Source: CF-118 sp035934385
Lineage (GTDB): Bacteria; Chloroflexota; Dormibacteria; Dormibacterales; Dormibacteraceae
DNA length: 64,000 nucleotides
Assembly (NCBI GenBank): GCA_035934385.1
Contig: DASYXY010000081.1
Span: 62,001 to 126,000 of the forward strand
Reading direction: 5' to 3'
The notes under the pieces were generated by a model. The model was not told the origin of the DNA and made no database searches. It saw only the letters and a program-made list of their open reading frames with translations. Position numbers and translations under genes: made by a program. This document shows, piece after piece, positions 9,348-16,770 of this stretch. How positions within the stretch are numbered: the stretch's first letter is position 1; the number at the start of each line of letters is the position of its first letter.

Positions 9348-10265
9348 ATGAGGGGGCTGTTGCTGTGGTGCGCGACCAACCCCTGGCTGGCGGCGCACGT
9401 ACCGAAGTGGGGCTTCGTCCGGAAGGCCGTGAAGCGCTTCATGCCCGGTGAGGAGTTCGCCGACGCGCTGAAGGTGGCCGTGGAATTCAAACCCAGACAG
9501 GTCGGCGCGCTCTTCACGCCCCTGGGCGAGAACATCACCGACCTCGCCGAGGCCGCGGAGGTCGTACAGCACTTCGAGATGGTGCTCACGAAAGCCGTCG
9601 AAGCCGGTGTCGATCCGGTCGTCTCGGTAAAGCCGACGCACGTCGGTCTCGACATCGACGCCGAGGCCGCCCTCGCCAACCTGATGCGACTTGCCGCCGC
9701 CGCCGAGGACGCGAAAGGCTGGCTGTGGATCGACATGGAGGGAAGCGCCTACACCGAGACGACCCTCGACCTCTACACCGCCGTCCGCAAGAAACATGAG
9801 CACGTCGGCTTGGCGATGCAGGCTTACCTGTACCGGACGGCCGCCGACGTCGGCAGGCTGCTCCCGCTCGAGCCGACGATCCGCCTGGTCAAGGGCGCGT
9901 ACGCCGAACCGCCGGACAAGGCGTTTCCGGCGAAGCGGGATGTCGACGCGAACTATCTCGCCTTGAGCACGTTCATGCTGCCCGAGGTCAAGCGGGGCAA
10001 GCTCCGCCTCGTGCTCGGCACGCACGACGTGCCGATGGTCCGCCGCATCGCCAGCTTCGCTGAGGCCCTCGGCATCGAGAAGGCCAGGGTCGAGGTCAAC
10101 ATGCTCTACGGCATTCAGACCGATCAGCTCGTCAAGCTCGCGGCCGAGGGCTACACCGCCCGGCAGCTAATCGCGTACGGGCCGGCGTGGTACGGCTGGT
10201 ACATCCGCCGCCTCGCCGAACGCCCGGCGAACGTCCTGTTCGTGGCTCGTCAGATGTTCGGCTGA
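9348..10265 (+). CDS. Proline dehydrogenase
   Basis: A 305-residue FAD-dependent TIM-barrel enzyme that oxidises proline to pyrroline-5-carboxylate, the first step of proline catabolism. Family landmarks are IRLVKGAYAEP, the FAD/substrate segment VEVNMLYGIQ, and the C-terminal signature WYGWYIRRLAERPANV with the conserved Arg pair that binds the proline carboxylate. Its length fits a monofunctional ProDH; no P5C dehydrogenase lies next to it. It stands alone, 29 bp after the kinase gene. Confidence 0.92.
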   Translation: MRGLLLWCATNPWLAAHVPKWGFVRKAVKRFMPGEEFADALKVAVEFKPRQVGALFTPLGENITDLAEAAEVVQHFEMVLTKAVEAGVDPVVSVKPTHVGLDIDAEAALANLMRLAAAAEDAKGWLWIDMEGSAYTETTLDLYTAVRKKHEHVGLAMQAYLYRTAADVGRLLPLEPTIRLVKGAYAEPPDKAFPAKRDVDANYLALSTFMLPEVKRGKLRLVLGTHDVPMVRRIASFAEALGIEKARVEVNMLYGIQTDQLVKLAAEGYTARQLIAYGPAWYGWYIRRLAERPANVLFVARQMFG

Positions 10266-10270
10266 TCCCG

Positions 10271-10326
10271 CGAGTGCCGGCACTCGCACTCCAAAACTGC
10301 ACATATCGAGCTCGAGTGCCGGCACT
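10271..10326. repeat. Pair of palindromes 42 bp apart
   Basis: A perfect 16-bp palindrome CGAGTGCCGGCACTCG (10271-10286) is followed by a direct copy of its first 14 bases (10313-10326). Their centres are 42 bp apart. A further 10-bp palindrome TCGAGCTCGA (10306-10315) lies between. They sit between the 3' ends of two convergent genes, so a structural or terminator-like role is more likely than promoter control. Confidence 0.6.
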
Positions 10327-10359
10327 GGCACGCCCGAGTCGAAGGCGGGGCGAAATAGA

Positions 10360-10382
10360 AGAGCCGGCATTTCACCGGCTCT
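10360..10382 (-). terminator. Rho-independent-like terminator of the small secreted protein gene
   Basis: An 8-bp perfect stem (AGAGCCGG/CCGGCTCT) with a 7-nt loop begins 24 nt after the stop of the leftward gene. On the minus strand it is followed by TTCTATTT, a T-rich tail. Confidence 0.6.
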
Positions 10383-10406
10383 CCTTGAACACTGGGTGGA
10401 CGGGGA

Positions 10407-10670
10407 CTAGGGGACTGTCGGGACCTGGCCGGCGTTCTCCTGCGCTTCGCGAGCGGCGCTCTCGCCTGCCTCGTGGGTCGGGTCCTCGTTCGGGACGAAC
10501 TTGCCGGTCGCCGGCGCGGGCGAGGCCGCCGCCGTCAACGAGGCGCTCGAGTTGCTTGCGGCTGACGCGCTGATCGTGGTCGCCGCGTATAGCACGGCCC
10601 CGCCAATCCCTCCTAAGACGAGCGAGCCCGCGGCCACCGCCGCGAGCACTCCTTTCCTGATGCCAATCAT
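10407..10670 (-). CDS. Small exported, membrane-anchored protein of unknown function
   Basis: An 87-residue protein with an N-terminal Lys/Arg (IGIRKG) followed by a hydrophobic signal/anchor segment (VLAAVAAGSLVLGGIGGAVL), then an Ala/Ser-rich linker and a charged tail with NEDPTHEAGESAAREAQENA. ATG 10670 is supported by AAGGAGAG about 9 nt upstream. Expected location is outside the membrane. It is divergent from the FRD/ApbE cluster, across the region that holds the 11-bp repeats, so co-regulation with that cluster is plausible. No enzymatic motif is seen. Confidence 0.7.
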   Translation of the reverse strand: MIGIRKGVLAAVAAGSLVLGGIGGAVLYAATTISASAASNSSASLTAAASPAPATGKFVPNEDPTHEAGESAAREAQENAGQVPTVP

Positions 10671-10780
10671 GTCGATGTCTCTCTCCTTATATGTGTGTCG
10701 GTCTCGTGACCGCGAGGATGAGACTGACCAGCAAGCCTCAACGCCCTTTGAGAGCTGGCTTAGAAGTCGCCAAGGATCGG

Positions 10781-10813
10781 CTCTCAGGAATGTCTCAGCC
10801 TCCTCACAGGACG
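10781..10813. promoter_or_regulatory. Direct repeats with 11-bp period (candidate OmpR-type operator)
   Basis: Three consecutive 11-mers, CTCTCAGGAAT / GTCTCAGCCTC / CTCACAGGACG, share the pattern nTCnCAGg. They end 29 nt before the ATG at 10843. A related CTCTCA lies on the opposite strand at 10749-10754, facing the leftward gene. The first unit is identical in 10 of 11 positions to one upstream of the regulator gene at 12648. OmpR/PhoB-type regulators bind tandem repeats with about this period. Confidence 0.65.
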
Positions 10814-10842
10814 GCTTCAGGCCCGACCGGCATCCTGCGGGC

Positions 10843-11121
10843 ATGCAATCAGCCGAACGCATCCAGCAGAAGCTCGCCGCCACGGCCGGCACCTACCGCC
10901 TCCTTCGCCAGCTGACCGCCGGATCAGTGCTCGTCGCAATGGCGGGCGTCGGTGCGCTTGGTTACGTGAGCGCGCAGACGATTCCCGGCCACGCGGCCAC
11001 CACGACCGCGTCCGATTCCTCCGCCCTCGCCTCGACGGGCAGCACTTCGTCCGGACTTTCGGCCGGGTCCGTCAGCTCCTCGACCTCTGGCTCGGCGGTG
11101 GCCGTCACCGGCGGTTCCTGA
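10843..11121 (+). CDS. Small membrane protein with Ser/Thr-rich tail, FRD/ApbE cluster
   Basis: A 92-residue protein. Residues 1-22 are cytoplasmic and basic, 23-45 form one membrane segment (LTAGSVLVAMAGVGALGYVS), and the rest is an outward Ser/Thr/Gly-rich tail ending in SGSAVAVTGGS. No known domain is visible. The stop overlaps the next start (TGATG), so it is made with the ferric-reductase-like protein. By context it may be an electron-transfer partner or a flavin acceptor of the ApbE enzyme, but no typical FMN-attachment domain is recognisable. Little 5' leader is apparent. Confidence 0.65.
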   Translation: MQSAERIQQKLAATAGTYRLLRQLTAGSVLVAMAGVGALGYVSAQTIPGHAATTTASDSSALASTGSTSSGLSAGSVSSSTSGSAVAVTGGS

Positions 11122-11675
11122 TGCCGGACCAGCTCCTCTGGTACACGGCGCGCGGCGCAGGCGCAGTGAGCCTCGTGTTGCTCACAGCGGTGCTGGTGCT
11201 GGGCGTGCTGTCGAGCTTGAGATATCGATTCGCCGGCCGGCCGCGATTCCTCACGACGGGGTTTCACCGGAACCTTGCGCTTGTCACGGTGGCTTTCCTG
11301 GCCCTGCACATCGTGACCGCAGTCGTTGATCCATTCACCAATCTGGGCTGGGTCTCGGCGATCGTTCCTTTCTCGTCCTACTACCGCACCTTCTGGCTTG
11401 GCCTCGGCACCATCGCGATGGAGCTGTTCGTGGCCCTAATCGTTTCGAGCCTGCTTCGCGCGTCGATCGGCAACCGGACCTGGAAGTTCATCCACTGGGT
11501 CGCGTACGCAGCCTGGCCGGTCGCCGTGGTCCATGGTCTCGGCACCGGCACGGACGCCTGGGCGGTGTGGTTCTTCGCGCTGACGTGCGCTTGTATTGGC
11601 GCCGCCGGATTCGCTGTCGTGTACCGCCTCATCGAGGACCCGGTCGACCCGGCGCCGATGCAGCGAGCGCGATGA
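11121..11675 (+). CDS. Ferric-reductase-like transmembrane protein (haem b type)
   Basis: A 184-residue membrane protein with five or six helices. His residues in TGFHRNLAL, LALHIVTAV, KFIHWVAYA and VAVVHGLGT fit the bis-His haem ligands of the ferric reductase/YedZ-MsrQ family, which passes electrons across the membrane. There is no FAD/NAD domain, so it needs partners. It overlaps the upstream small-protein gene by 1 bp and the ApbE gene by 4 bp. Confidence 0.85.
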   Translation: MPDQLLWYTARGAGAVSLVLLTAVLVLGVLSSLRYRFAGRPRFLTTGFHRNLALVTVAFLALHIVTAVVDPFTNLGWVSAIVPFSSYYRTFWLGLGTIAMELFVALIVSSLLRASIGNRTWKFIHWVAYAAWPVAVVHGLGTGTDAWAVWFFALTCACIGAAGFAVVYRLIEDPVDPAPMQRAR

Positions 11676-12592
11676 CCGAGCTTGGCATCGCGGACGATCG
11701 CGCCCTCGGCGTCTCGGTCCGGGTGGTCGTGACCCGTTCAGCGCGGCTGGCCTCCGCCAAAGCGGCTGCCGACCGGTGCCTTCGTGAGATGGATGCCGCC
11801 GCCAGCCGCTTCCGGGCCGATAGCGAGCTGTCGCGAATCAACGCGTCGCCCGAACGCGAGATGGTCCTCAGCCCGCTCCTCGGCCGGGCAATCTCAGAAG
11901 CGCTGCGAGGAGCCCGCGTGACCCAAGGCGCTGTCGACCCGACGGTGGGCATGGCCGTGCGTCTCTCGGGCTACGGCACCGACTTCTCGTCCATGCCCGC
12001 TGACGGGCCAGCTCCCGCCCTGGTCGCGGTGCGGATCCCGGGTTGGCGAGCCATCCGCTATCACGAGCATTCGCGGATGTTGTGGTTGCCGCGCGGGGTC
12101 GAGCTGGACCTGGGCAGCACGGCGAAGGCGCTGGCCGCGGACCTGGCGGCAGCGGCCGCGCTGGAAGCAGCGGGCGGCGGAGGCGTCCTCGTAAGTCTCG
12201 GCGGTGACATCGCCGTGGCGGGCGAGGCGCCGGCGGGCGGCTGGAAGATCCAGGTCAGCGAGGACAGCGGCGCGGTCATCGACCGCGGCGAGGAGACGAT
12301 CGCCATCATCGATGGCGCCATCGCCACGTCCAGCACCACGGTGCGCAGGTGGGTGCGCGGCGGGATCGAGCTGCACCACATCGTCGACCCGGCCACGGGT
12401 CTGCCCGCATCCGGGCGGTGGCGCACGGCTACCGTCGTCGCCGGCTCGTGCGTGGACGCAAACATCGCGTCCACGGCCGCCATCGTCATGAGCGATGCGG
12501 CAACCGCTTGGCTCGACGAGCACAAACTGCCCGCCCGACTGGTCGGCCGGGACGGCACTGTGTTTCGCTCGGCCCGCTGGCCGGTTCCATAG
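11672..12592 (+). CDS. apbE: FAD:protein FMN transferase (ApbE family)
   Basis: A 306-residue enzyme that covalently attaches FMN from FAD to Thr/Ser of target redox proteins, using Mg2+. Landmarks are SRFRADSELSRIN near the N-terminus, VELDLGSTAKALAAD, GVLVSLGGDIAV and HHIVDPATGLPA. The usual G of the LDLGgIaKG motif is Ser-Thr here, a mild divergence. No lipobox is seen, so it may act in the cytoplasm or be exported another way. ATG 11672 overlaps the previous stop (ATGA). The substrate is not evident in this cluster. Confidence 0.9.
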   Translation: MTELGIADDRALGVSVRVVVTRSARLASAKAAADRCLREMDAAASRFRADSELSRINASPEREMVLSPLLGRAISEALRGARVTQGAVDPTVGMAVRLSGYGTDFSSMPADGPAPALVAVRIPGWRAIRYHEHSRMLWLPRGVELDLGSTAKALAADLAAAAALEAAGGGGVLVSLGGDIAVAGEAPAGGWKIQVSEDSGAVIDRGEETIAIIDGAIATSSTTVRRWVRGGIELHHIVDPATGLPASGRWRTATVVAGSCVDANIASTAAIVMSDAATAWLDEHKLPARLVGRDGTVFRSARWPVP

Positions 12593-12596
12593 GATG

Positions 12597-12640
12597 TCCC
12601 CAGCCTTCTCCCAGCAAACTCTCAGGAAACTCGCCCAATA
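12597..12640. promoter_or_regulatory. Four direct repeats with 11-bp period upstream of the regulator
   Basis: Units beginning at 12597, 12608, 12619 and 12630 read TCCCCAGCCTT / CTCCCAGCAAA / CTCTCAGGAAA / CTCGCCCAATA. They match the repeats at 10781-10813. They end 7 nt before the GTG at 12648, so an in-frame ATG at 12594 that would make them coding is unlikely to be the true start. Probable autoregulatory operator. Confidence 0.65.
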
Positions 12641-12647
12641 TCAAGAC

Positions 12648-13373
12648 GTGAACCAGCGGCCGGCACAGCAAGCGAACGCTGTCCAGAACGGAGCCCGCGT
12701 TCTCGTCGTCGACGACGAGCCGAACATCACCGAGCTCGTCTCGATGGCCCTTCGCTATGAAGGCTTCTCGGTGAAAACGGCAGCCACCGGCCGAGCGGCA
12801 CTCACAGCCGTCAGCCAGTTCTCGCCCGCGCTCGTGATTCTCGACGTGATGCTGCCTGACATCGACGGCCTCGAGGTGCTGCGGCGCCTGAACAGCGCCG
12901 GGCGTCGCGTGCCCATCATCTTCCTCACCGCCCGCGACGCGACCGAGGACAAGGTGCACGGACTGACCGTCGGCGGCGACGACTATGTCACCAAGCCGTT
13001 CAGCATCGAAGAGCTCGTCGCGCGCGTGCGCGTCGTTCTTCGCCGGCATGGCGCGGCCGGGGAAGAGAGCGGCCACCTGCAGCTGGCGGACCTGGAGCTC
13101 GACGACGAGGCGCACGAGGTGAGGCGCGGAGGCCGCGTCATCGACCTCACAACCACTGAGTACCGCTTGCTCCGCTACCTGCTGATCAATGCAGGGCGCG
13201 TCCTCACACGCAGCCAGATCCTCGATCACGTGTGGCACTACGACTTCGGCGGTGACGCCAGCGTGCTCGAGACCTACATCAGCTACCTGCGCAGGAAGAT
13301 CGACCGCCAGGGCCCACCGCTCGTGCACACCGTGCGCGGCGTCGGCTACGTGCTCCGCGCGCCCCGCACATAA
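12648..13373 (+). CDS. OmpR/MprA-like response regulator of the FRD/ApbE cluster
   Basis: A 241-residue regulator. The receiver has LVVDDEPNITELV, Asp in LVILDVMLPDIDG, and Lys in DYVTKPFSIEEL. The winged-helix output domain has LTTTEYRLLRYLLINAGRVL and ETYISYLRRKID, with the VRGVGYVLR ending typical of the family. It is closest in type to MprA/TcrA regulators. GTG 12648 was chosen because the repeat array lies just upstream. The kinase gene follows 3 bp after the stop. Confidence 0.93.
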   Translation: MNQRPAQQANAVQNGARVLVVDDEPNITELVSMALRYEGFSVKTAATGRAALTAVSQFSPALVILDVMLPDIDGLEVLRRLNSAGRRVPIIFLTARDATEDKVHGLTVGGDDYVTKPFSIEELVARVRVVLRRHGAAGEESGHLQLADLELDDEAHEVRRGGRVIDLTTTEYRLLRYLLINAGRVLTRSQILDHVWHYDFGGDASVLETYISYLRRKIDRQGPPLVHTVRGVGYVLRAPRT

Positions 13374-13376
13374 CCG

Positions 13377-14786
13377 ATGACCCGTTCTCTGAGCGGGCGC
13401 CTCCTGCTGGGCATCGTCTCCCTGGTCGTGGTCGGGCTGCTCGTCGCGGACATCGCGACCTACACCGCACTGCAGCACTTCTTGATCGGCCGCGTCGATG
13501 TGCAGCTGTCGACGGGCCACAACGCGGCCGTCGCGGGCCTTGGGGGATCGCCGCAGGGCAACGGACCGCCGCCGGGGTCCGGCTTCCCTGCCGACACGAT
13601 CATCGAGCGCGTCCAGACGGACGGGACCGTGGTCGACGCCAAGCGGCTGGCCTTTGGCGGCACGTCCTCATCGACCGCTCTTCCCGTTCTGCCGAAGCCG
13701 CTGCCGAGCGGAACCGAAAGAAATCCAGCGGTCGTCACGCTGAATGGCGTCAATGGCGTCAGCCACTACCGTGCCTCCATCTGGCCCGAGGACTCGTTCG
13801 GGGGACAGTACGTCGTGCTGGCGATCCCGCTCAACGACGTGGAGTCGACGCTCGGTCAGCTGCTGCAGCTGGAGGTACTGATCAGCCTTGGCGTCGTGGC
13901 CGCGACCGCGGTGCTTGCGCTGATCATCATCCGCATCGGCCTGCGACCGCTGCAGCGTATGGCCGGCGTGGCGCAGGACATCGCCGCGGGCGATCTCACG
14001 CGCAGGGTCGAGCCGGCGACCCGGGACACTGAGATCGGCCGCCTCGGCATCGCGCTCAACGGCATGCTGAGTCAAATCGAGGCTGCATTCGGCGAGCGCG
14101 CGCGCTCGGAGCAACGGCTCCGGCGCTTCATCGCCGACGCCTCGCACGAGCTGCGCACGCCGCTCACCTCCGTCCGCGGCTACGCCGAGATGCTGAGACG
14201 CGGCGCGGAGGAGTCGCCAGAGGACGCTTCGATCGCGCGGCGGCGGATCGAGGAGGAGTCAGTGCGGATGTCTCTCATGGTCGACGACATGCTGGTGCTC
14301 GCTCGCCTCGGCCAGGGCCGGCCGCTGGACAAGGCGCCGGTCGACCTGCAGTCGATCGCACGCGACGCGGTCGCGGACGCGCACGCGGTCGCGCCGCTGC
14401 GATCCATCACTCTCGATGCGCCGGCGTCGGTCGTGATCTCCGGCGACGACATACGCCTGCGACAGGCAGTCGGCAACCTTGTGCGCAACGCGGTGGTGCA
14501 CACGCCGCCGCAGAGCCCGATCGAGGTGGCGTTGAGCACTCATGACGGAGTCGCGACGATGGCGGTCGTCGATCACGGGCCGGGCCTCAAGTCCGACGAC
14601 GCCGGGCGCGTCTTCGAGCCCTTCTACCGCGCGGACGCGAGCCGCAGCCGTGACAGCGGCGGCGCCGGCCTCGGACTCTCCATCGTGGCCGCGGTCGTGG
14701 ACGCGCACGGCGGCAGGGTCAAGGTCACCGAAACCCCTGGCGGCGGAGCGACGTTCGAGGTCGAGCTGCCCGTCTCGCGGGAATAA
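13377..14786 (+). CDS. HAMP sensor histidine kinase of the FRD/ApbE cluster
   Basis: A 469-residue kinase with the classic layout: N-terminal membrane helix, extracytoplasmic sensor loop of about 120 residues (Gly/Pro-rich, no Cys), second helix (about 165-185), HAMP (RPLQRMAGVAQDIAAGDL), HisKA with His near residue 257 (DASHELRTPLTSVRGYAEML), and HATPase (NLVRNAVVHTP, DHGPGL, GGAGLGLSIV). Expected partner is the regulator immediately upstream. Confidence 0.94.
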   Translation: MTRSLSGRLLLGIVSLVVVGLLVADIATYTALQHFLIGRVDVQLSTGHNAAVAGLGGSPQGNGPPPGSGFPADTIIERVQTDGTVVDAKRLAFGGTSSSTALPVLPKPLPSGTERNPAVVTLNGVNGVSHYRASIWPEDSFGGQYVVLAIPLNDVESTLGQLLQLEVLISLGVVAATAVLALIIIRIGLRPLQRMAGVAQDIAAGDLTRRVEPATRDTEIGRLGIALNGMLSQIEAAFGERARSEQRLRRFIADASHELRTPLTSVRGYAEMLRRGAEESPEDASIARRRIEEESVRMSLMVDDMLVLARLGQGRPLDKAPVDLQSIARDAVADAHAVAPLRSITLDAPASVVISGDDIRLRQAVGNLVRNAVVHTPPQSPIEVALSTHDGVATMAVVDHGPGLKSDDAGRVFEPFYRADASRSRDSGGAGLGLSIVAAVVDAHGGRVKVTETPGGGATFEVELPVSRE

Positions 14787-14811
14787 AAAAGCCGGCGGCA
14801 CGTCGCCGCCG
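14785..14811 (-). terminator. Terminator of the zinc-finger gene
   Basis: A 7-bp perfect stem (CGGCGGC/GCCGCCG, 5-nt loop), followed on the minus strand by TTTTTT (14785-14790). It lies 16 nt after the stop of the leftward zinc-finger gene and may also serve the convergent kinase gene. Confidence 0.75.
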
Positions 14812-14826
14812 ACCTTTGCGTCGCGA

Positions 14827-14979
14827 CTATCGAGTGGCCGCTCCGACCTTGTAGTCAGGCTCCTCGAGATCTTCATCCGCCATGGAACCCTGCGTGGGCT
14901 CCGCGGCGTGCATCTCGGCCTTGTGCTTGTCGAGCGCGGCCTCGGTGTCGAACTCCTTGTCACAGATGTCGCACTTCAC
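14827..14979 (-). CDS. Single C2H2 zinc-finger small protein
   Basis: A 50-residue protein. The N-terminal half, CDICDKEFDTEAALDKHKAE followed by MH, has Cys-x2-Cys-x12-His-x4-His spacing with the structural Phe and Leu of a classical C2H2 finger; an acidic tail follows. Tandem GTG codons at 14982 and 14979 are preceded by a strong AAGGAGG, and I chose the second for its 9-nt spacing. A T-tailed terminator ends the unit. A single finger could bind DNA weakly or mediate protein contact. The gene is monocistronic. Confidence 0.8.
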   Translation of the reverse strand: MKCDICDKEFDTEAALDKHKAEMHAAEPTQGSMADEDLEEPDYKVGAATR

Positions 14980-15147
14980 CACCGCTCTCCTCCTTCGGGT
15001 TGGTGTTCCCGCGAGGCGCCGAACTCTTGCGGGTCCCCGCCTCAACTAAGCAACGTTCTGGAAGCGCCGACTACCCATGCGGAGCTACCGAACTCGGCCC
15101 GGCCGTGTATTCACGCTGGGATAGACGCGACCAGACCTGCGACCAAC

Positions 15148-16242
15148 ATGCGCCAACTTTCGGCGGGCCTCCTCGGCCTGCTCGTGGGCGCCCTGCTGCT
15201 TGGGGGCGAAGCGGTCCCAGCGCCGGCAACGTCACCGCCACTGGTCGGCTTCAGCTTCAGCCCGGCCATCTCCACGTACCTGAACCGGGACCCCGCGACC
15301 GACCTCTCCACGCTGCTCACGGAGACGGACCCCGACCTTGTCCGACTCCCCGTTTATTGGGATCTCACGGAGGCCAGCCCGGGCACTCTGGACTTCGCGC
15401 TCACTGATCTGCTGCTCGATGCCGTGGCGGCCCACAACCTCATTTCTTCGCGACCGACCCGTGTGGTGCTCACGGTCGGCGCGCGCAACTTTCTCTATCC
15501 CGAGCTGCATGAGCCGGCGTGGGCAGGGCCACGGCAGCAGCCTGAGCTCGGTCTCGCACAGGAGGGCGGCGATTATCAGCAGTACTTCGAGGCGACGTTG
15601 TTGCGCTATCGGACCTCGCCGCTGCTCTACGCCTGGCAGATAGAGAACGAGCCGTTCGACTACGTCGCCAACGAGAGCACCGGCGACGACCAGATCACGC
15701 CCGACCAGGTGGAGTGGGAGATCGCCGAGACGCATCAGCTCGACCCGGATCACAGGGCCGTGACCACTACTTTCGATGGCTGGAACGTGATCGTCGACTG
15801 GCTACAGGAGGACCTCGCGTTCGCGCTCGAAGGCACGCAGGGCTATCCGAGCGGCCACCCCGCGGCCACGCTGCAGGCCGGCGATGCGCTCGGCCTCGAC
15901 CTCTATGTAGACGGCCCGTCGACACCGTTTCGGTTCGCGAGCGTGGCGCTGCGGACGTCGTGGAAGGCAGAGGCAGTCCGCTACTGGTCGGCGGTTGCGA
16001 AATCCGAGGGCAAGGACATGTGGCTGACCGAGGTGCAGGCACAGCCATGGGCGTCGGACCCCGGAGAGTTCACCACCAGCGACCTGCTCGTCAGCGCGAA
16101 GGTCTACCGCAGCTCGCCCGTGCAGGTCGTTCTCCTGTGGGGCGTCGAGACCTGGCTGGCCGATCCTGCCTGGATGCAGGCTGCGATCCAGGCGATGGGG
16201 GTCCTCAGGACCCCGTCTGCAGGCCTCTCTCCGTCGCGATGA
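15148..16242 (+). CDS. Secreted glycoside-hydrolase-like TIM-barrel protein
   Basis: A 364-residue protein with an N-terminal signal peptide (LSAGLLGLLVGALLLGGEAV, cleavage likely near APA). The body resembles clan-A glycosidases (GH5/GH42-like): VRLPVYWDLTEASPG for the strand-2 region, YAWQIENEPFDY with a candidate acid/base Glu in NEP, and DMWLTEVQAQPW with a candidate nucleophile Glu. It probably cleaves an extracellular glycan; the substrate is unknown. ATG 15148 is the start that puts the signal sequence at the N-terminus. It overlaps the convergent gene at 16205 by 38 bp. Confidence 0.78.
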   Translation: MRQLSAGLLGLLVGALLLGGEAVPAPATSPPLVGFSFSPAISTYLNRDPATDLSTLLTETDPDLVRLPVYWDLTEASPGTLDFALTDLLLDAVAAHNLISSRPTRVVLTVGARNFLYPELHEPAWAGPRQQPELGLAQEGGDYQQYFEATLLRYRTSPLLYAWQIENEPFDYVANESTGDDQITPDQVEWEIAETHQLDPDHRAVTTTFDGWNVIVDWLQEDLAFALEGTQGYPSGHPAATLQAGDALGLDLYVDGPSTPFRFASVALRTSWKAEAVRYWSAVAKSEGKDMWLTEVQAQPWASDPGEFTTSDLLVSAKVYRSSPVQVVLLWGVETWLADPAWMQAAIQAMGVLRTPSAGLSPSR

Positions 16243-16555
16243 TCGTATTGAGCCACTCGAGGTCGCCTCGGTCGACCGGCCTACCTTGCGCCAGGCCGTC
16301 GCGCATCTCGTAGAGGCGGTCGCTCTCGGTGAAACCCTCCTGGTTCAGGCGGACGACGATCGCACCGACGGTGATCGACACCCGTCCCCGGATGTAGGTC
16401 AGGTTGTCCGGGGGGACGTCAGGCGCGATCTCCAGGGCGGCAGGCTCGGTCGTCAGGGCGTACCGGACCTGCTCCAGGAGCAAGCGCCGAACCCGCGCGC
16501 CGCGCGCGGTGGCGTAGGGATCTGATGCTCGTCCGAAAAATGCTGTCTGGCCCAT
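16205..16555 (-). CDS. Conserved-looking hypothetical protein, 116 aa
   Basis: Not recognised. It is a soluble protein with no signal or membrane segment. The middle shows alternating hydrophobic strands (YIRGRVSITVGAIVVRLNQE) and the C-terminal third has acidic helices (SDRLYEMRDGL, DLEWLNTIIATE). Codon use is like its neighbours. The ATG lies just right of an AT-poor G-run, and a promoter probably lies in the AT-rich pocket at 16580-16620. It is convergent with and overlaps the glycosidase-like gene. Confidence 0.55.
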   Translation of the reverse strand: MGQTAFFGRASDPYATARGARVRRLLLEQVRYALTTEPAALEIAPDVPPDNLTYIRGRVSITVGAIVVRLNQEGFTESDRLYEMRDGLAQGRPVDRGDLEWLNTIIATERGLQTGS

Positions 16556-16770
16556 GGCTGGCGGGGGGTTCTAGGCTCCGACTGTTAAGTAATGACTTGT
16601 TGTTGTTAAGCATATAACGCGCCAGTAGCCCGAGTGATCGCCAGTTGGCAACTTTTTCCTGGGAGCGAATCGAAGGTCGCACTTGCGCGTACGCCCGGCT
16701 CGCGGGATGATCCAGCCGGCCGTCGATTCCGTATCCAGATCGACGCCGTTCAGGGAGGGTCGGGAGAGCA
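16556..16770. other. Intergenic AT-rich divergent promoter region
   Basis: A 215-bp gap between divergent genes. A short AT-rich island (16582-16618) contains two direct GTTAAG copies 21 bp apart (16584 and 16605) and a TATAAC (16613-16618) that could be a rightward -10; no convincing -35 is present. No RNA or small gene is recognised. Confidence 0.4.
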
